Source: Tragulus kanchil (taxonomy: Eukaryota > Chordata > Mammalia > Artiodactyla > Tragulidae). From it: a DNA stretch of 64,000 nucleotides. The notes below the pieces were generated by a model. That model searched no databases. It was given only the letters and a program-made list of their open reading frames with translations, and was not told the origin of the DNA. Positions within the stretch are counted from its first letter, which is position 1. Each line of letters starts with the position of its first letter. The translations under genes were made by a program, and so were the position numbers. This document shows positions 1-12,273 of this stretch, piece after piece. Where the stretch lies: the NCBI GenBank assembly GCA_022376925.1, contig JAIOJX010000005.1, positions 10,320,501-10,384,500 of the forward strand, in the 5' to 3' direction.

Positions 1-1902
1 AAGTATCTTGTTTGTTCTTTGATTTTTAAGGAGAATGACACTTTGGGGAATTAGAAAATGCTGTTAGGACCCATTCTTAAGAGAGGATATGGCAAGATTG
101 AAGGCCACTGGAGAAGACTCCTGATCCTTTCAGCCTAATGATGTTCCCACCAGGCCGAGGGATTTCATCAGTTAAGGCCATGCCTTGAGCCCTTTGAAAA
201 TGAACATGGATTATGACCTGTGAATTTACACGATGCTCCACAAGTATTCATAGACAGCAGCAGTTTGCTTTGGTTTGTTTCATTTGTTTAAAGAAAGGAC
301 TCCTTTAGAAGCCAAAGATGTGGCAATTAGGCTTCTCCAGAAAGGACTCACAGGATGAATTTCGAAGTGACATAGAGATCAAGAACCTAGCCAGCTGCCG
401 GAGGACAGTGGCTTCCAGGCCTTGGAAGGAGGAAAAAAGGACCTGAAAAGATGAAAAATAAGTGATTTCAATGCTCAAGACGGCCATTCCTTACTTAATT
501 TCACCTAAAGCCAGCTCAGCCTGTCCCCAGCTCCTGGGTGTGGATAACAATTTAGAGGAGAGCTCTGTTGCTTTTTTCCTGAGTGGCCAGATTATAGCTG
601 AGCTCCCAAGGGATCAGATTTCTTGACGGGGACATTTAAAGATGTTGGGAGAATCCAAATCTGCATATTCTTATAATTGGAAGAATAGTGAGCACTGAAT
701 GGAGTTGTCCCCAGAATATAAATGAAGGACAAGGGGAGAGATGCTTAACAGCTTGTGCCTGCCTCTCTCCCCAGGTGCAAGGCATTGAACACGTAGGCGC
801 TTATAATGTGTGTGTGTCTCTTAAATGAGAATTGGAATGCCACTTAAATTTAGACCCTACAGCCAGCTCTGGTGGGGGAACATGGAAGTTGTTAATACCC
901 TTTATCACATTGGCAGGCATCTCTCTGTCCTTGCTGGTTTGCAAAGGGCTGGAGATAGGTGGGGTGTTCTGTTCATCTCTGAAGTTTTGACAAGAGTTCC
1001 AGCATCCTTTGCCAATCCTCTAAAACAGATAAAAGAATATCAAGTTGGCATCAAGAAGATGGTTATGAATTGCATCTGTATGTGTGGCTAGAAATACTGG
1101 TCCTCATCACACCTCTTTTGTTACACGCATCCCACACTGGGTAGATCTCACTTGTATTCAGGCCATTGTTGTCCATGTGTTCAGGGGCTAGGTGCTCAAA
1201 CAGCCCTGGGGGGCAGTGTTTCAGATTGTTGATTTGCCAGTGAAGGCAGTGCTTAAAGGTCAGACAGCTCAAGCCTCAAAGGGGCAAGAGAGTTTAGTGC
1301 GTCAAGTTCAGAAGGGAAACAGGTCCTTCCATACTGAAATAGCCCAAGGAAATGCCCCAGGATTTAAAAGCTGAGCAAGATCTGCATCCAAGGGTCTGGG
1401 AGTGTTGAGCCACAAGGAGCTCATTTGTGAGCATTGCTCCCACATGGGTGCAGGGCTCCCTCTCCCCTACATTTTAACCAGATGCATTCCACTGGGACCT
1501 CACTGCACTGGGTGCCCGGGCAGGGCTTCATCTCCAACTACTTGCAAGAATCAGGGCATGGCTCCTTATCCCACGGAATTCCTCAACCAGTAGTATTCCC
1601 TGGGGTTCAGCTCATTCAAGGCAATTGCAATGTCTGTTTCCATTTATTTTCTTAAATGAAAGAAATATGTGTGTTTCCTATGAAGCAAAGCCACTTCACA
1701 CATGTCAGTGGTCAGTGGTGGTCCAGTGTGCAGGCTCTCCATTATGACTCAGTCACTTGGCCAGTTGATTGTCAGTGAGGCTCACTTACCTGGTGTGAAT
1801 TATGGCCACTGGTACAACTCAAATGTTTTGATTCTTATCGGGTATTATCTAATTTACATCTAGAAAGACCTTTTGATTAAAGATAGGTTCTTACCTTAGG
1901 CA

Positions 1903-2255
1903 GGTTAGGCTGCCATAAGAAAATACCACAGACTGGGTGACACAGACAGAAGTTTATTTTCTCGCAGTTCTGAAGACTGGAAGACTGAGATCAGGGTGCC
2001 AGCATGGTTGGGTTCAGATGAGAACCCAGCTATCTGGCTTGCAGATAGCTGCCTTCTCAGTGTGTCCTCACATGGTCGAGAGAGAGAGACAAAGGTCTTG
2101 GTGCCTCTTCTTCTAAGGGCATTAGCCTCATCACAAGGACCTCACCCCCATGGCCTCATCTAATCCTAATTACCTCACAGAGGCCCACCTCCAAATACCA
2201 TCACCCTGATGAATTTGAGGAGGGATGAGTCGATACAAATATTAGTCCATGTCAG
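1903..2255 (-). mobile_element. MLT1 (ERVL-MaLR) solo LTR
   Basis: The + strand reads as the reverse complement of an MLT1 LTR. It starts with GGCTGCCATAAGAAAATACC and CACAGACTGGGTGAC, has GTGTCCTCACATGG in the middle, and ends with CCTAATTACCTC, CAAATAC and ATTAGTCCATGTCAG. It is an ancient, non-coding retroviral-type LTR. Confidence 0.85.
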
Positions 2256-3015
2256 GACCCAAATCTTGAAGTGCAAGTTAAGCGCATTCAGATAATATGG
2301 TGGACTGAACACTTGACTTCGTCACTACACCCTAGTGAAACGCCAGTAAGTGATACTAAAGGTCAATACACACATGAAGCTACCTGGACAAAGGAAATAG
2401 TTGAAGGCAGAATATCAGAGATGCAATCCAACAAAACTTTCAAAGTTGAAAAGCAGATGAACGAACTGAACAGACCAGAGAAAGCTGAAAACTAATTTGT
2501 CACAATAGGGAAGCCATAGATCAGAAAATTCATCCTGCTGAACCCCAGAAAGTTTCAGAAGCCAGAGGCTTGAAGTAGCCCTAAAGACAGGGGTGCAGGT
2601 AGGACTGGAAAAGGAGAATTCTTTGAAAAATCATATAAGAAGCAATTAGATCCTCTGGGTCCCATCATCCACCCTATGCATAGAAGCAACCGCTCCCCGC
2701 TTCAAATCCTGGAGAGAGAAATGGGGCTCAGTCATCATGGAGCTTGAACCATTGTGGTTATGGGCACAGGGGCCATGCTTGGGGTCGAGGGACTCTGTAA
2801 GGACTAATGCATGACTGCCTTATGGGCCCCCCCCAGGGGCCAAAGTGTGCTTTGGGGCTTGTCAGGGACTTGGCCAGTTGATTGTCAGTGAGGCTCACGT
2901 ACGTGGTGTGAATGATGGCCACTGGTACAGCGGAGATGTTTTGATTGTTATCGGGTATTATCTAATTTACATCTAGAAAGACCTTTTGATTAAAGATAGG
3001 TTCTTACCTTAGGCA

Positions 3016-3365
3016 GGTTAGGCTGCCATAAGAAAATACCACAGACTGGGTGACACAGACAGAAGTTTATTTTCTCGCAGTTCTGAAGACTGGAAGACTG
3101 AGATCAGGGTGCCAGCATGGTTGGGTTCAGATGAGAACCCAGCTATCTGGCTTGCAGATAGCTGCCTTCTCAGTGTGTCCTCACATGGTCGAGAGAGAGA
3201 CAAAGGTCTTGGTGCCTCTTCTTCTAAGGGCATTAGCCTCATCACAAGGACCTCACCCCATGGCCTCATCTAATCCTAATTACCTCACAGAGGCCCACCT
3301 CCAAATACCATCACCCTGATGAATTTGAGGAGGGATGAGTCGATACAAATATTAGTCCATGTCAG
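3016..3365 (-). mobile_element. MLT1 LTR, second copy in doubling 1
   Basis: This is the same LTR as at 1903-2255 in the second copy of the tandem pair, with a GA dinucleotide and one C fewer. It should be counted as one insertion. Confidence 0.85.
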
Positions 3366-4144
3366 GACCCAAATCTTGAAGTGCAAGTTAAGCGCATTCA
3401 GATAATATGGTGGACTGAACACTTGACTTCGTCACTACACCCTAGTGAAACGCCAGTAAGTGATACTAAAGGTCAATACACACATGAAGCTACCTGGACA
3501 AAGGAAATAGTTGAAGGCAGAATATCAGAGATGCAATCCAACAAAACTTTCAAAGTTGAAAAGCAGATGAACGAACTGAACAGACCAGAGAAAGCTGAAA
3601 ACTAATTTGTCACAATAGGGAAGCCATAGATCAGAAAATTCATCCTGCTGAACCCCAGAAAGTTTCAGAAGCCAGAGGCTTGAAGTAGCCCTAAAGACAG
3701 GGGTGCAGGTAGGACTGGAAAAGGAGAATTCTTTGAAAAATCATATAAGAAGCAATTAGATCCTCTGGGTCCCATCATCCACCCTATGCATAGAAGCAAC
3801 CGCTCCCCGCTTCAAATCCTGGAGAGAGAAATGGGGCTCAGTCATCATGGAGCTTGAACCATTGTGGTTATGGGCACAGGGGCCATGCTTGGGGTCGAGG
3901 GACTCTGTAAGGACTAATGCATGACTGCCTGCTGACCTGTGAGGACACCCATCTTGTCTCCCACCCCGGCCCAGGGCTAGGCATGCCAAGACGTGTGCTT
4001 TCCAAGGAGACCAGGGACTCTTAACTAGGGAGTATGTTCAGGCCATGAGAAAGTCTTCCAGATATAGACAGTCTGGGGTCCTCCTCTAAACAGAGGGGTC
4101 TCTGCCTGAAGCCCTTCACCTAACACCACCTCACTCTGTACCGT

Positions 4145-4275
4145 TTAGTAGAGTGACCCTGGGCACATGTGACCACAGCCACAGAGCACTTGAGATGTGG
4201 GTAGTATGACTTAGGAGTGGGATTTTTATTTGTATTGAATTTAAATGAACTTAAATTTTAATAGCCTTGGGGGAT
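4145..4275. mobile_element. hAT-like DNA transposon fragment
   Basis: The order CACATGTGACC, GAGCACTTGAGATGTGG, and then a T/A-rich block ending AAATTTTAATAGCC matches a common mammalian non-autonomous hAT element. The exact family name is not certain. A second, better piece lies at 59030-59260. Confidence 0.5.
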
Positions 4276-5194
4276 AGGGGACTACCATAGTGGACAAAAC
4301 AAGCCAGTAAAAATGAGAATGGGACTTTGTTTTTCTAAAGGTGCTGGCCTCAGTTTTTATTGAAGCAGTGGTATGAAGTTTTATACCCACCAAACAATTT
4401 CTGAGAAATTTCGCTTCTGCCAGGCCAGCACTTCCTGTGTAGGTCATTGATCTTTTTCTAATTCCTTCTTTTCAAACCCAGTCCATCACTGCGGAATTTC
4501 CATATTTTTACATCAACATTGATATCATTTATTTATGAGTAATCCTGCATCTGGGTTGGACAGCCCATGTGTTAATGTGTAGGTGAATGTGCATTGGGGC
4601 CTCATCTTACAAAAAAGGCGCAGCTCCTTCCAAATCTTGTTCCTTTAATCAGATACTGTATTTAAGGCACTAGGGTAATTTGATTATCAGCCTATTGAGG
4701 CTTCAGTTATCATGAGAATAGAGTGGAGAACTATTCACAGGTTTGATGTTTATGAATTCGTCTACTCGTTAGCGTTTATTTGTAGCCCCAAGATCAGTGC
4801 TTGCGACTACTTTGTAGTCAGCTCCGGACATCTGCTGAGCAGTGAAAAATATGAGTTCACCAGTGTACATGCTCCCAGCTGAGACGAAACAAGCCCGTCT
4901 TCTGCCGTCTTGTTTCAGCTCTTGTCTGGTAAATAAGTGTCCTTTTTGCAGTCTACTTCATGCCATGTATTTTGGGGTTTACATGCTTTTGGCCGGTGGT
5001 TTCTCTGTTTAAAATGGTCCCTAAGCACAGTGCTGAAGTCCAGGGTTCCTCAGTGCAGGAAAGCTGTGCTGTGCCTTATGGAGGGAATGCGTGTGTTTGA
5101 CAAACTTGTGTGTAGGCACGAGTCATTGTGCTGTTGGCAGAGTTCAAGGCTAATGAGTCAGCAGCATATGAAATGAATACGTGAGTGGATCGAT

Positions 5195-5325
5195 GTGTTA
5201 ATTTGATGGAGAAATCTTTTCACTGTGTATATATATTTCAACCACTTTGTGCACTTAAAATACCTTAAAATTTTCTTTGTCAATTATACCTCTATAAAGC
5301 TGAAAAAGAAAAAATAACAGAAACA
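5195..5325 (+). mobile_element. L1 3' end fragment
   Basis: TTTCAACCACTTTGTGCACTTAAAAT, GTCAATTATACCTC and ATAAAGCTGAAAAAG followed by an A-rich tail are the familiar end of old L1 3' UTRs. Confidence 0.6.
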
Positions 5326-5693
5326 CAAGTGAAACAAAATTATGGGTTGATTCCTTGACAAAATACTGTGACCAGAGACTTGTGGAAACCTAACCCTATG
5401 TTTTCCTTGAAACGATGGTCGAGTGTTCATTAATCCAGTGTTCTTACCACTGTTACAGAACATGGTGAACGATGGGCATTGACCATAATTACCTTCTGCT
5501 GTAATAGTTGTTCTCAGTGCTGTTAGGAGGAGTCTTCTTGAACATTCTCACGTACTTGCCGTGCTCTAATTTTGATCTGTATTCTTAGATTGTAACTAGT
5601 AAACATGGTGGCAGTCTATTACAATTATCTTTATAACTTGATTTTATCTTATTTTTAAGACCAGCAGCTTTCTGAAGTGTTCTAGTTCTAGTC

Positions 5694-5958
5694 TTTTTTT
5701 TTTTTTTTTGGCTGCAGTGGGTCTTCGTTGCTGCCTGTGGTCTCTCTCAAGTTGCACTGAGTGAGGATACTCTCTAGTTGCAGTGTTCAGGCTTCTCGTT
5801 GCCGGGCCTTCTCCTGTTGTGGAACACAGGCTCTGGGCAAGTGGGCTTCAGTAGTTGAAGGGCACTGACTTAGTTGCCTCGTGGCATGTGAATCTTCTCA
5901 GACCAGGGAGAGAACCCATTAGCAGGCGAATGCTTTACCAGTGGACCAACAGGAAAGT
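5694..5958 (-). mobile_element. CHR-2 type SINE
   Basis: A T16 run followed by GGCTGCAGTGGGTCTTCGTTGC, CTCTAGTTGCAGTG, CTTCTCGTTGC and a diverged tRNA head (GACCAGGGAGAGAACCC, TTTACCAGTGGACCA) is a reversed CHR-2 element. It lacks the sequence features of the younger CHR copies further along. Confidence 0.85.
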
Positions 5959-6872
5959 TGACTTTTTGGTCATGTTTAGTGTTACTGTCAAGGGAAGGAA
6001 CTCACTGGAAAATCAGTTATACCTGCTAGTCCTATGACTTCATCTTCCACCTTCCTCCAACAAAGGAAGAATTATATCATTCCTAAAAGTCCATTAAAAC
6101 TGAAGTCTGCTGTTAAGGCTTTAAATGAGAAATTTCCAATATTTAGAGGTATAGCTGTTATGTTTTTTAAAAAACAGTACATTGAACATGGTCCAAGTTA
6201 AATAAATGCCTTTCATGTGAAGATATTTCTGTCTGGAAGATGTCCAGATCCTGCATCTGTGCCTAGTTAATATTTAATACTAAGAATTAAATAATATTTT
6301 AAAACATTTCTCTTAATCAAGTAAGACTTCCTTCTTGGGATTCAAACTACCATATAACCATGCAAGAAGAAGAACATAAACAAGATGACTGAGTTAGTTG
6401 TGTTTATATGTGTATGTGAATTAGAAATTATCTCAGTCTACTAAGTGGTGAAGATACAGTATTGCGTTTATGCTTAAGTAATAGTAAATGTCAGTGTATC
6501 TTGAATCTAGTAGGGAGCAAATCAGTGTTTGGGGTTTGGGCAGGAAAAAGTGAAAGGGAGAGAATGAAAGAAAGAATTCAACTACTCAGTTCTTCAAATG
6601 GACAGGAAAGAAGATAACGACAGATGCCTGTAAAATACTACTTGCTAATAAAGGAAGTGTGCTAAATGTTGGGTAGACTTTTTCAAATTAGGAGAATGGG
6701 TGACTGGTTTATACCAGGAGACTGAGGCTGGTTTCCAGTAAAGATTGGAATGGCCAATAAGCCTTTAGGCCTAGAACCAAAGTGTGTAATCCACCACAGC
6801 ATCCAAGCTAAATGTGCAGCGTGTGTTCAATGTCTACATTAAGCATCAAAGCTGTGTTACACAGCAAACATC

Positions 6873-7005
6873 ATTTCTAATCTACAAACAAGGAAACTGA
6901 GGCTCAGAGAGTTCCGCCAACTTGTTTAGGGTCGCACAACTAGTAAGAAGTGGAGATAGAATTTGAGCTCAGGTCTGCTGGACTCCAAAATCTGTGCTCC
7001 TCACC
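6873..7005 (+). mobile_element. MIR SINE
   Basis: Core motifs ACAAGGAAACTGAGGCTCAGAG, CACAACTAGTAAGAAGTGG and CTCCAAAATCTGTGCTC follow the MIR consensus in the sense direction. Confidence 0.88.
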
Positions 7006-7960
7006 AAATGTTAAAACTTTACCATACGCATCATGTTTTTGGAGTTACATTTGAATTGACAGAGATAAGCTCAGTATTCTTATTTGCCTTTTCTCTCTGT
7101 AGTAGGTGCCGGGCCAGCTGGCAGTTGAACAGATCCTGAAGAGAGTGGCAGATAGGCTAAGAAAAGAAAGAAGGACAGAAAAGATGGGGTTGAGAGGGAC
7201 AGCAAGAGGCAGACAACTCTACAGGTTGCTGACAAGTTGCTGACAAGTTTATTGAATTTGCTCATACATTTTGTACTTTTCAAAATCAGATAACACACAG
7301 CAAACAGTAGTGTATACATGCTTCAGGCCAGGTTTCCTAGCATCTTGTCAGTCTCCCTCAGGCAGGTCATTAATTAGGTATTACCTCTTGGTATGTCATT
7401 AACATATTCAAAGTTCTTTATCGTTTTATTCAAACTACCATATAACCATGCAAGAAGAAGAACATAAACAAGATGACTGAGTTAGTTGTGTTTATATGTG
7501 TATGTGAATTAGAAATTATCTCAGTCTACTAAGTGGTGAAGATACAGTATTGCGTTTATGCTTAAGTAATAGTAAATGTCAGTGTATCTTGAATCTAGTA
7601 GGGAGCAAATCAGTGTTTGGGGTTTGGGCAGGAAAAAGTGAAAGGGAGAGAATGAAAGAAAGAATTCAACTACTCAGTTCTTCAAATGGACAGGAAAGAA
7701 GATAACGACAGATGCCTGTAAAATACTACTTGCTAATAAAGGAAGTGTGCTAAATGTTGGGTAGACTTTTTCAAATTAGGAGAATGGGTGACTGGTTTAT
7801 ACCAGGAGACTGAGGCTGGTTTCCAGTAAAGATTGGAATGGCCAATAAGCCTTTAGGCCTAGAACCAAAGTGTGTAATCCACCACAGCATCCAAGCTAAA
7901 TGTGCAGCGTGTGTTCAATGTCTACATTAAGCATCAAAGCTGTGTTACACAGCAAACATC

Positions 7961-8093
7961 ATTTCTAATCTACAAACAAGGAAACTGAGGCTCAGAGAGT
8001 TCCGCCAACTTGTTTAGGGTCGCACAACTAGTAAGAAGTGGAGATAGAATTTGAGCTCAGGTCTGCTGGACTCCAAAATCTGTGCTCCTCACC
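7961..8093 (+). mobile_element. MIR SINE, second copy in doubling 2
   Basis: This is identical to the MIR at 6873-7005, offset 1088 bp, and is the same insertion repeated by the tandem doubling. Confidence 0.88.
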
Positions 8094-8154
8094 AAATGTT
8101 AAAACTTTACCATACGCATCATGTTTTTGGAGTTACATTTGAATTGACAGAGAT

Positions 8155-10312
8155 AAGCTCAGTATTCTTATTTGCCTTTTCTCTCTGTAGTAGGTGCCGG
8201 GCCAGCTGGCAGTTGAACAGATCCTGAAGAGAGTGGCAGATAGGCTAAGAAAAGAAAGAAGGACAGAAAAGATGGGGTTGAGAGGGACAGCAAGAGGCAG
8301 ACAACTCTACAGGTTGCTGACAAGTTGCTGACAAGTTTATTGAATTTGCTCATACATTTTGTACTTTTCAAAATCAGATAACACACAGCAAACAGTAGTG
8401 TATACATGCTTCAGGCCAGGTTTCCTAGCATCTTGTCAGTCTCCCTCAGGCAGGTCATTAATTAGGTATTACCTCTTGGTATGTCATTAACATATTCAAA
8501 GTTCTTTAGATTACAATGGTTCCGGGGCATAAAGCCCCTCAAGCCCTTTTCATCTGTTGACCGAGGCTCCAGGTGTCCTTTACGATAGCTCAGGAATGTC
8601 TTCACAATACCTGGGGTGGCGGGACAGAGAGCTATGCTGTTATCAGCCCCTGTTTCCAGGGCAGCTCCCAGAGCTATGTTTCCTTAAAAGAAACCCCCTT
8701 TAAACAGGGCAGCTCCCCGCAAGTAGGTGCTGAAGTATAAATTAATCTGTATATTTCTAAATGCTCTATACAGTGCAAACAATTGATACGATTTCTAAAG
8801 AGTCATATAAAAGTTGACTGTAGCAGTAAATCACCTGACTAGAAGTTTTTTAATTTGGCAGGCAGCGAGTTACCAGGAGAAATTTTAAATGTTAACCATT
8901 GGGGAAATCCTTCTTCCTTTTCCATTTCTCCCACCTGATTCCTTGAGAGAAGATCCTGATGAAATGCTTATCTGGTTGTTCTGAGGAAACAAAACTCAAA
9001 GAATGAAATGGTCGAGTGAGAGAGATTTGTGTTTAACATGTATCTGATCTTCCCGACATCGGTTCTCCGTGTGGCTGAAAGTATCCTGGAGTTTAGCTTT
9101 TGGCCTTAGTTACTGAGTGCCAACCTTGTGCATGTGTATCATGGGAACCTCTTTCAGCTTCTGTCTCTTGAAAGATTGGAAGAGAAAGAAGTCCTTGAGT
9201 TCTCATCCATTTGTAAAATCTTTGATTCCCTGGAAAGCTCAGTATTCTTATTTGCCTTTTCTCTCTGTAGTAGGTGCCGGGCCAGCTGGCAGTTGAACAG
9301 ATCCTGAAGAGAGTGGCAGATAGGCTAAGAAAAGAAAGAAGACAGAAAAGATGGGGTTGAGAGGGACAGCAAGAGGCAGACAACTCTACAGGTTGCTGAC
9401 AAGTTGCTGACAAGTTTATTGAATTTGCTCATACATTTTGTACTTTTCAAAATCAGATAACACACAGCAAACAGTAGTGTATACATGCTTCAGGCCAGGT
9501 TTCCTAGCATCTTGTCAGTCTCCCTCAGGCAGGTCATTAATTAGGTATTACCTCTTGGTATGTCATTAACATATTCAAAGTTCTTTAGATTACAATGGTT
9601 CCGGGGCATAAAGCCCCTCAAGCCCTTTTCATCTGTTGACCGAGGCTCCAGGTGTCCTTTACGATAGCTCAGGAATGTCTTCACAATACCTGGGGTGGCG
9701 GGACAGAGAGCTATGCTGTTATCAGCCCCTGTTTCCAGGGCAGCTCCCAGAGCTATGTTTCCTTAAAAGAAACCCCTTGAAACAGGGCAGCTCCCCGCAA
9801 GTAGGTGCTGAAGTATAAATTAATCTGTATATTTCTAAATGCTCTATACAGTGCAAACAATTGATACGATTTCTAAAGAGTCATATAAAAGTTGACTGTA
9901 GCAGTAAATCACCTGACTAGAAGTTTTTTAATTTGGCAGGCAGCGAGTTACCAGGAGAAATTTTAAATGTTAACCATTGGGGAAATCCTTCTTCCTTTTC
10001 CATTTCTCCCACCTGATTCCTTGAGAGAAGATCCTGATGAAATGCTTATCTGGTTGTTCTGAGGAAACAAAACTCAAAGAATGAAATGGTCGAGTGAGAG
10101 AGATTTGTGTTTAACATGTATCTGATCTTCCCGACATCGGTTCTCCGTGTGGCTGAAAGTATCCTGGAGTTTAGCTTTTGGCCTTAGTTACTGAGTGCCA
10201 ACCTTGTGCATGTGTATCATGGGAACCTCTTTCAGCTTCTGTCTCTTGAAAGATTGGAAGAGAAAGAAGTCCTTGAGTTCTCATCCATTTGTAAAATCTT
10301 TGATTCCCTGGA
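8155..10312 (+). repeat. Tandem doubling 3 (8155-9234 / 9235-10312)
   Basis: Two direct copies abut with no filler (CTGGA then AAGCTC). Differences are short runs: AAGAAGGACAG against AAGAAGACAG, and CCCCCTTTAAAC against CCCCTTGAAAC. Because of the overlap with pair 2, the stretch at 8155-8508 occurs three times (also at about 7067 and 9235). Confidence 0.95.
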
Positions 10313-12273
10313 TCTTTGATATTTGCCATATATTTATATAATGTGAAGACACATTGACTAACTTATACAAAATATTTAAAGTAACATAAATGAATGTAAA
10401 TATAAAATATAAATGTATCTTGCTTGTATTGTGTACAGATGAGTCATTATGCTTGAAGGCTATGGTTTGGGGTTTTTTTTGCTGTGCTAGACTTTGTCTC
10501 ATCTTTGAGCTGAATGACTTATACAAATTATAGCTTCTTTGGAGCCCTAGTTGCATTCTTTTGTGTTTGACCAAAGAAGACACTACTCAGAATAAAAGAC
10601 CAGTGGGGCCCTCAGGGTGTCTTCTTGCTTTAGTGACAGCTCCCAGAAAGTTTAATTGCCGTTGGTCTGTAGGAATCTCGATCTAAATGAGCTAGGCTTC
10701 ATGCAGGATGCTGCATGTGCTGGCTTTGTCACTTTGAATGTTTAAGATATAGTTCAGAAATACGCTTGAAAGTTGTTGAAGTGCTTAGAAAACAGTAGCA
10801 TCAGTAAACTCTTATTACATTGTTAATTTCTTTGGTATTTTTAATCAAGCACAGGCCCAGAGCTCTATTGAGCTGTATACATAGCCTCGTCTCCATGTGA
10901 TTTATGTCCATTTACATCATTATGGAAATATCATAATGCTGTTAAGCACTAGGAAATTAGGTGTGCTATATTAGCCATTTTACCAAAAGAGTCTTATCTC
11001 TTTGATGCCTTAAAGAATTTTTTAAAATCAGTTTCTCTTTGAAATATGTACTTTCCCATTTCTCCTTAGAGTACAGTGCTACTAAAAGTTGACTGTAGCA
11101 GTAAATCACCTGACTAGAAGTTTTTTAATTTGGCAGGCAGCGAGTTACCAGGAGAAATTTTAAATGTTAACCATTGGGGAAATCCTTCTTCCTTTTCCAT
11201 TTCTCCCACCTGATTCCTTGAGAGAAGATCCTGATGAAATGCTTATCTGGTTGTTCTGAGGAAACAAAACTCAAAGAATGAAATGGTCGAGTGAGAGAGA
11301 TTTGTGTTTAACATGTATCTGATCTTCCCGACATCGGTTCTCCGTGTGGCTGAAAGTATCCTGGAGTTTAGCTTTTGGCCTTAGTTACTGAGTGCCAACC
11401 TTGTGCATGTGTATCATGGGAACCTCTTTCAGCTTCTGTCTCTTGAAAGATTGGAAGAGAAAGAAGTCCTTGAGTTCTCATCCATTTGTAAAATCTTTGA
11501 TTCCCTGGATCTTTGATATTTGCCATATATTTATATAATGTGAAGACACATTGACTAACTTATACAAAATATTTAAAGTAACATAAATGAATGTAAATAT
11601 AAAATATAAATGTATCTTGCTTGTATTGTGTACAGATGAGTCATTATGCTTGAAGGCTATGGTTTGGGGTTTTTTCTGTGCTAGACTTTGTCTCATCTTT
11701 GAGCTGAATGACTTATACAAATTATAGCTTCTTTGGAGCCCTAGTTGCATTCTTTTGTGTTTGACCAAAGAAGACACTACTCAGAATAAAAGACCAGTGG
11801 GGCCCTCAGGGTGTCTTCTTGCTTTAGTGACAGCTCCCAGAAAGTTTAATTGCCGTTGGTCTGTAGGAATCTCGATCTAAATGAGCTAGGCTTCATGCAG
11901 GATGCTGCATGTGCTGGCTTTGTCACTTTGAATGTTTAAGATATAGTTCAGAAATACGCTTGAAAGTTGTTGAAGTGCTTAGAAAACAGTAGCATCAGTA
12001 AACTCTTATTACATTGTTAATTTCTTTGGTATTTTTAATCAAGCACAGGCCCAGAGCTCTATTGAGCTGTATACATAGCCTCGTCTCCATGTGATTTATG
12101 TCCATTTACATCATTATGGAAATATCATAATGCTTCGTTAAGCACTAGGAAATTAGGTGTGCTATATTAGCCATTTTACCAAAAGAGTCTTATCTCTTTG
12201 ATGCCTTAAAGAATTTTTTAAAATCAGTTTCTCTTTGAAATATGTACTTTCCCATTTCTCCTTAGAGTACAGT
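9886..12273 (+). repeat. Tandem doubling 4 (9886-11077 / 11083-12273)
   Basis: Two direct copies with an offset of about 1197 bp, the longest period of the set, are joined by GCTAC. Differences are a T8 run against T6, a GC change nearby, and a CTTCG insertion in copy two. Confidence 0.95.

Larger units (their letters stand above)
1755..3930 (+). repeat. Tandem doubling 1 (1755-2820 / 2868-3930)
   Basis: Two direct copies with an offset of about 1113 bp carry an MLT1 LTR and the same short open frame. They are separated by 47 bp containing a C8 run. The first ~75 bp of copy two carries a cluster of mismatches, while the rest differs only by a GA dinucleotide and a C-run change. This is probably an unmerged assembly overlap. 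Confidence 0.93.
6341..8508 (+). repeat. Tandem doubling 2 (6341-7420 / 7429-8508)
   Basis: Two direct copies with an offset of 1088 bp are joined by about 8 bp (TCGTTTTA). They appear essentially identical and include a MIR SINE. Copy two overlaps the first copy of the next pair, starting a staircase. Confidence 0.95.

Noticed and set aside
2271..2495. A 74-codon open frame that recurs identically at 3381-3605
   Set aside because: The second appearance is only the tandem doubling, so it is not evidence of selection. No known motif and no splice sites or other gene structure.
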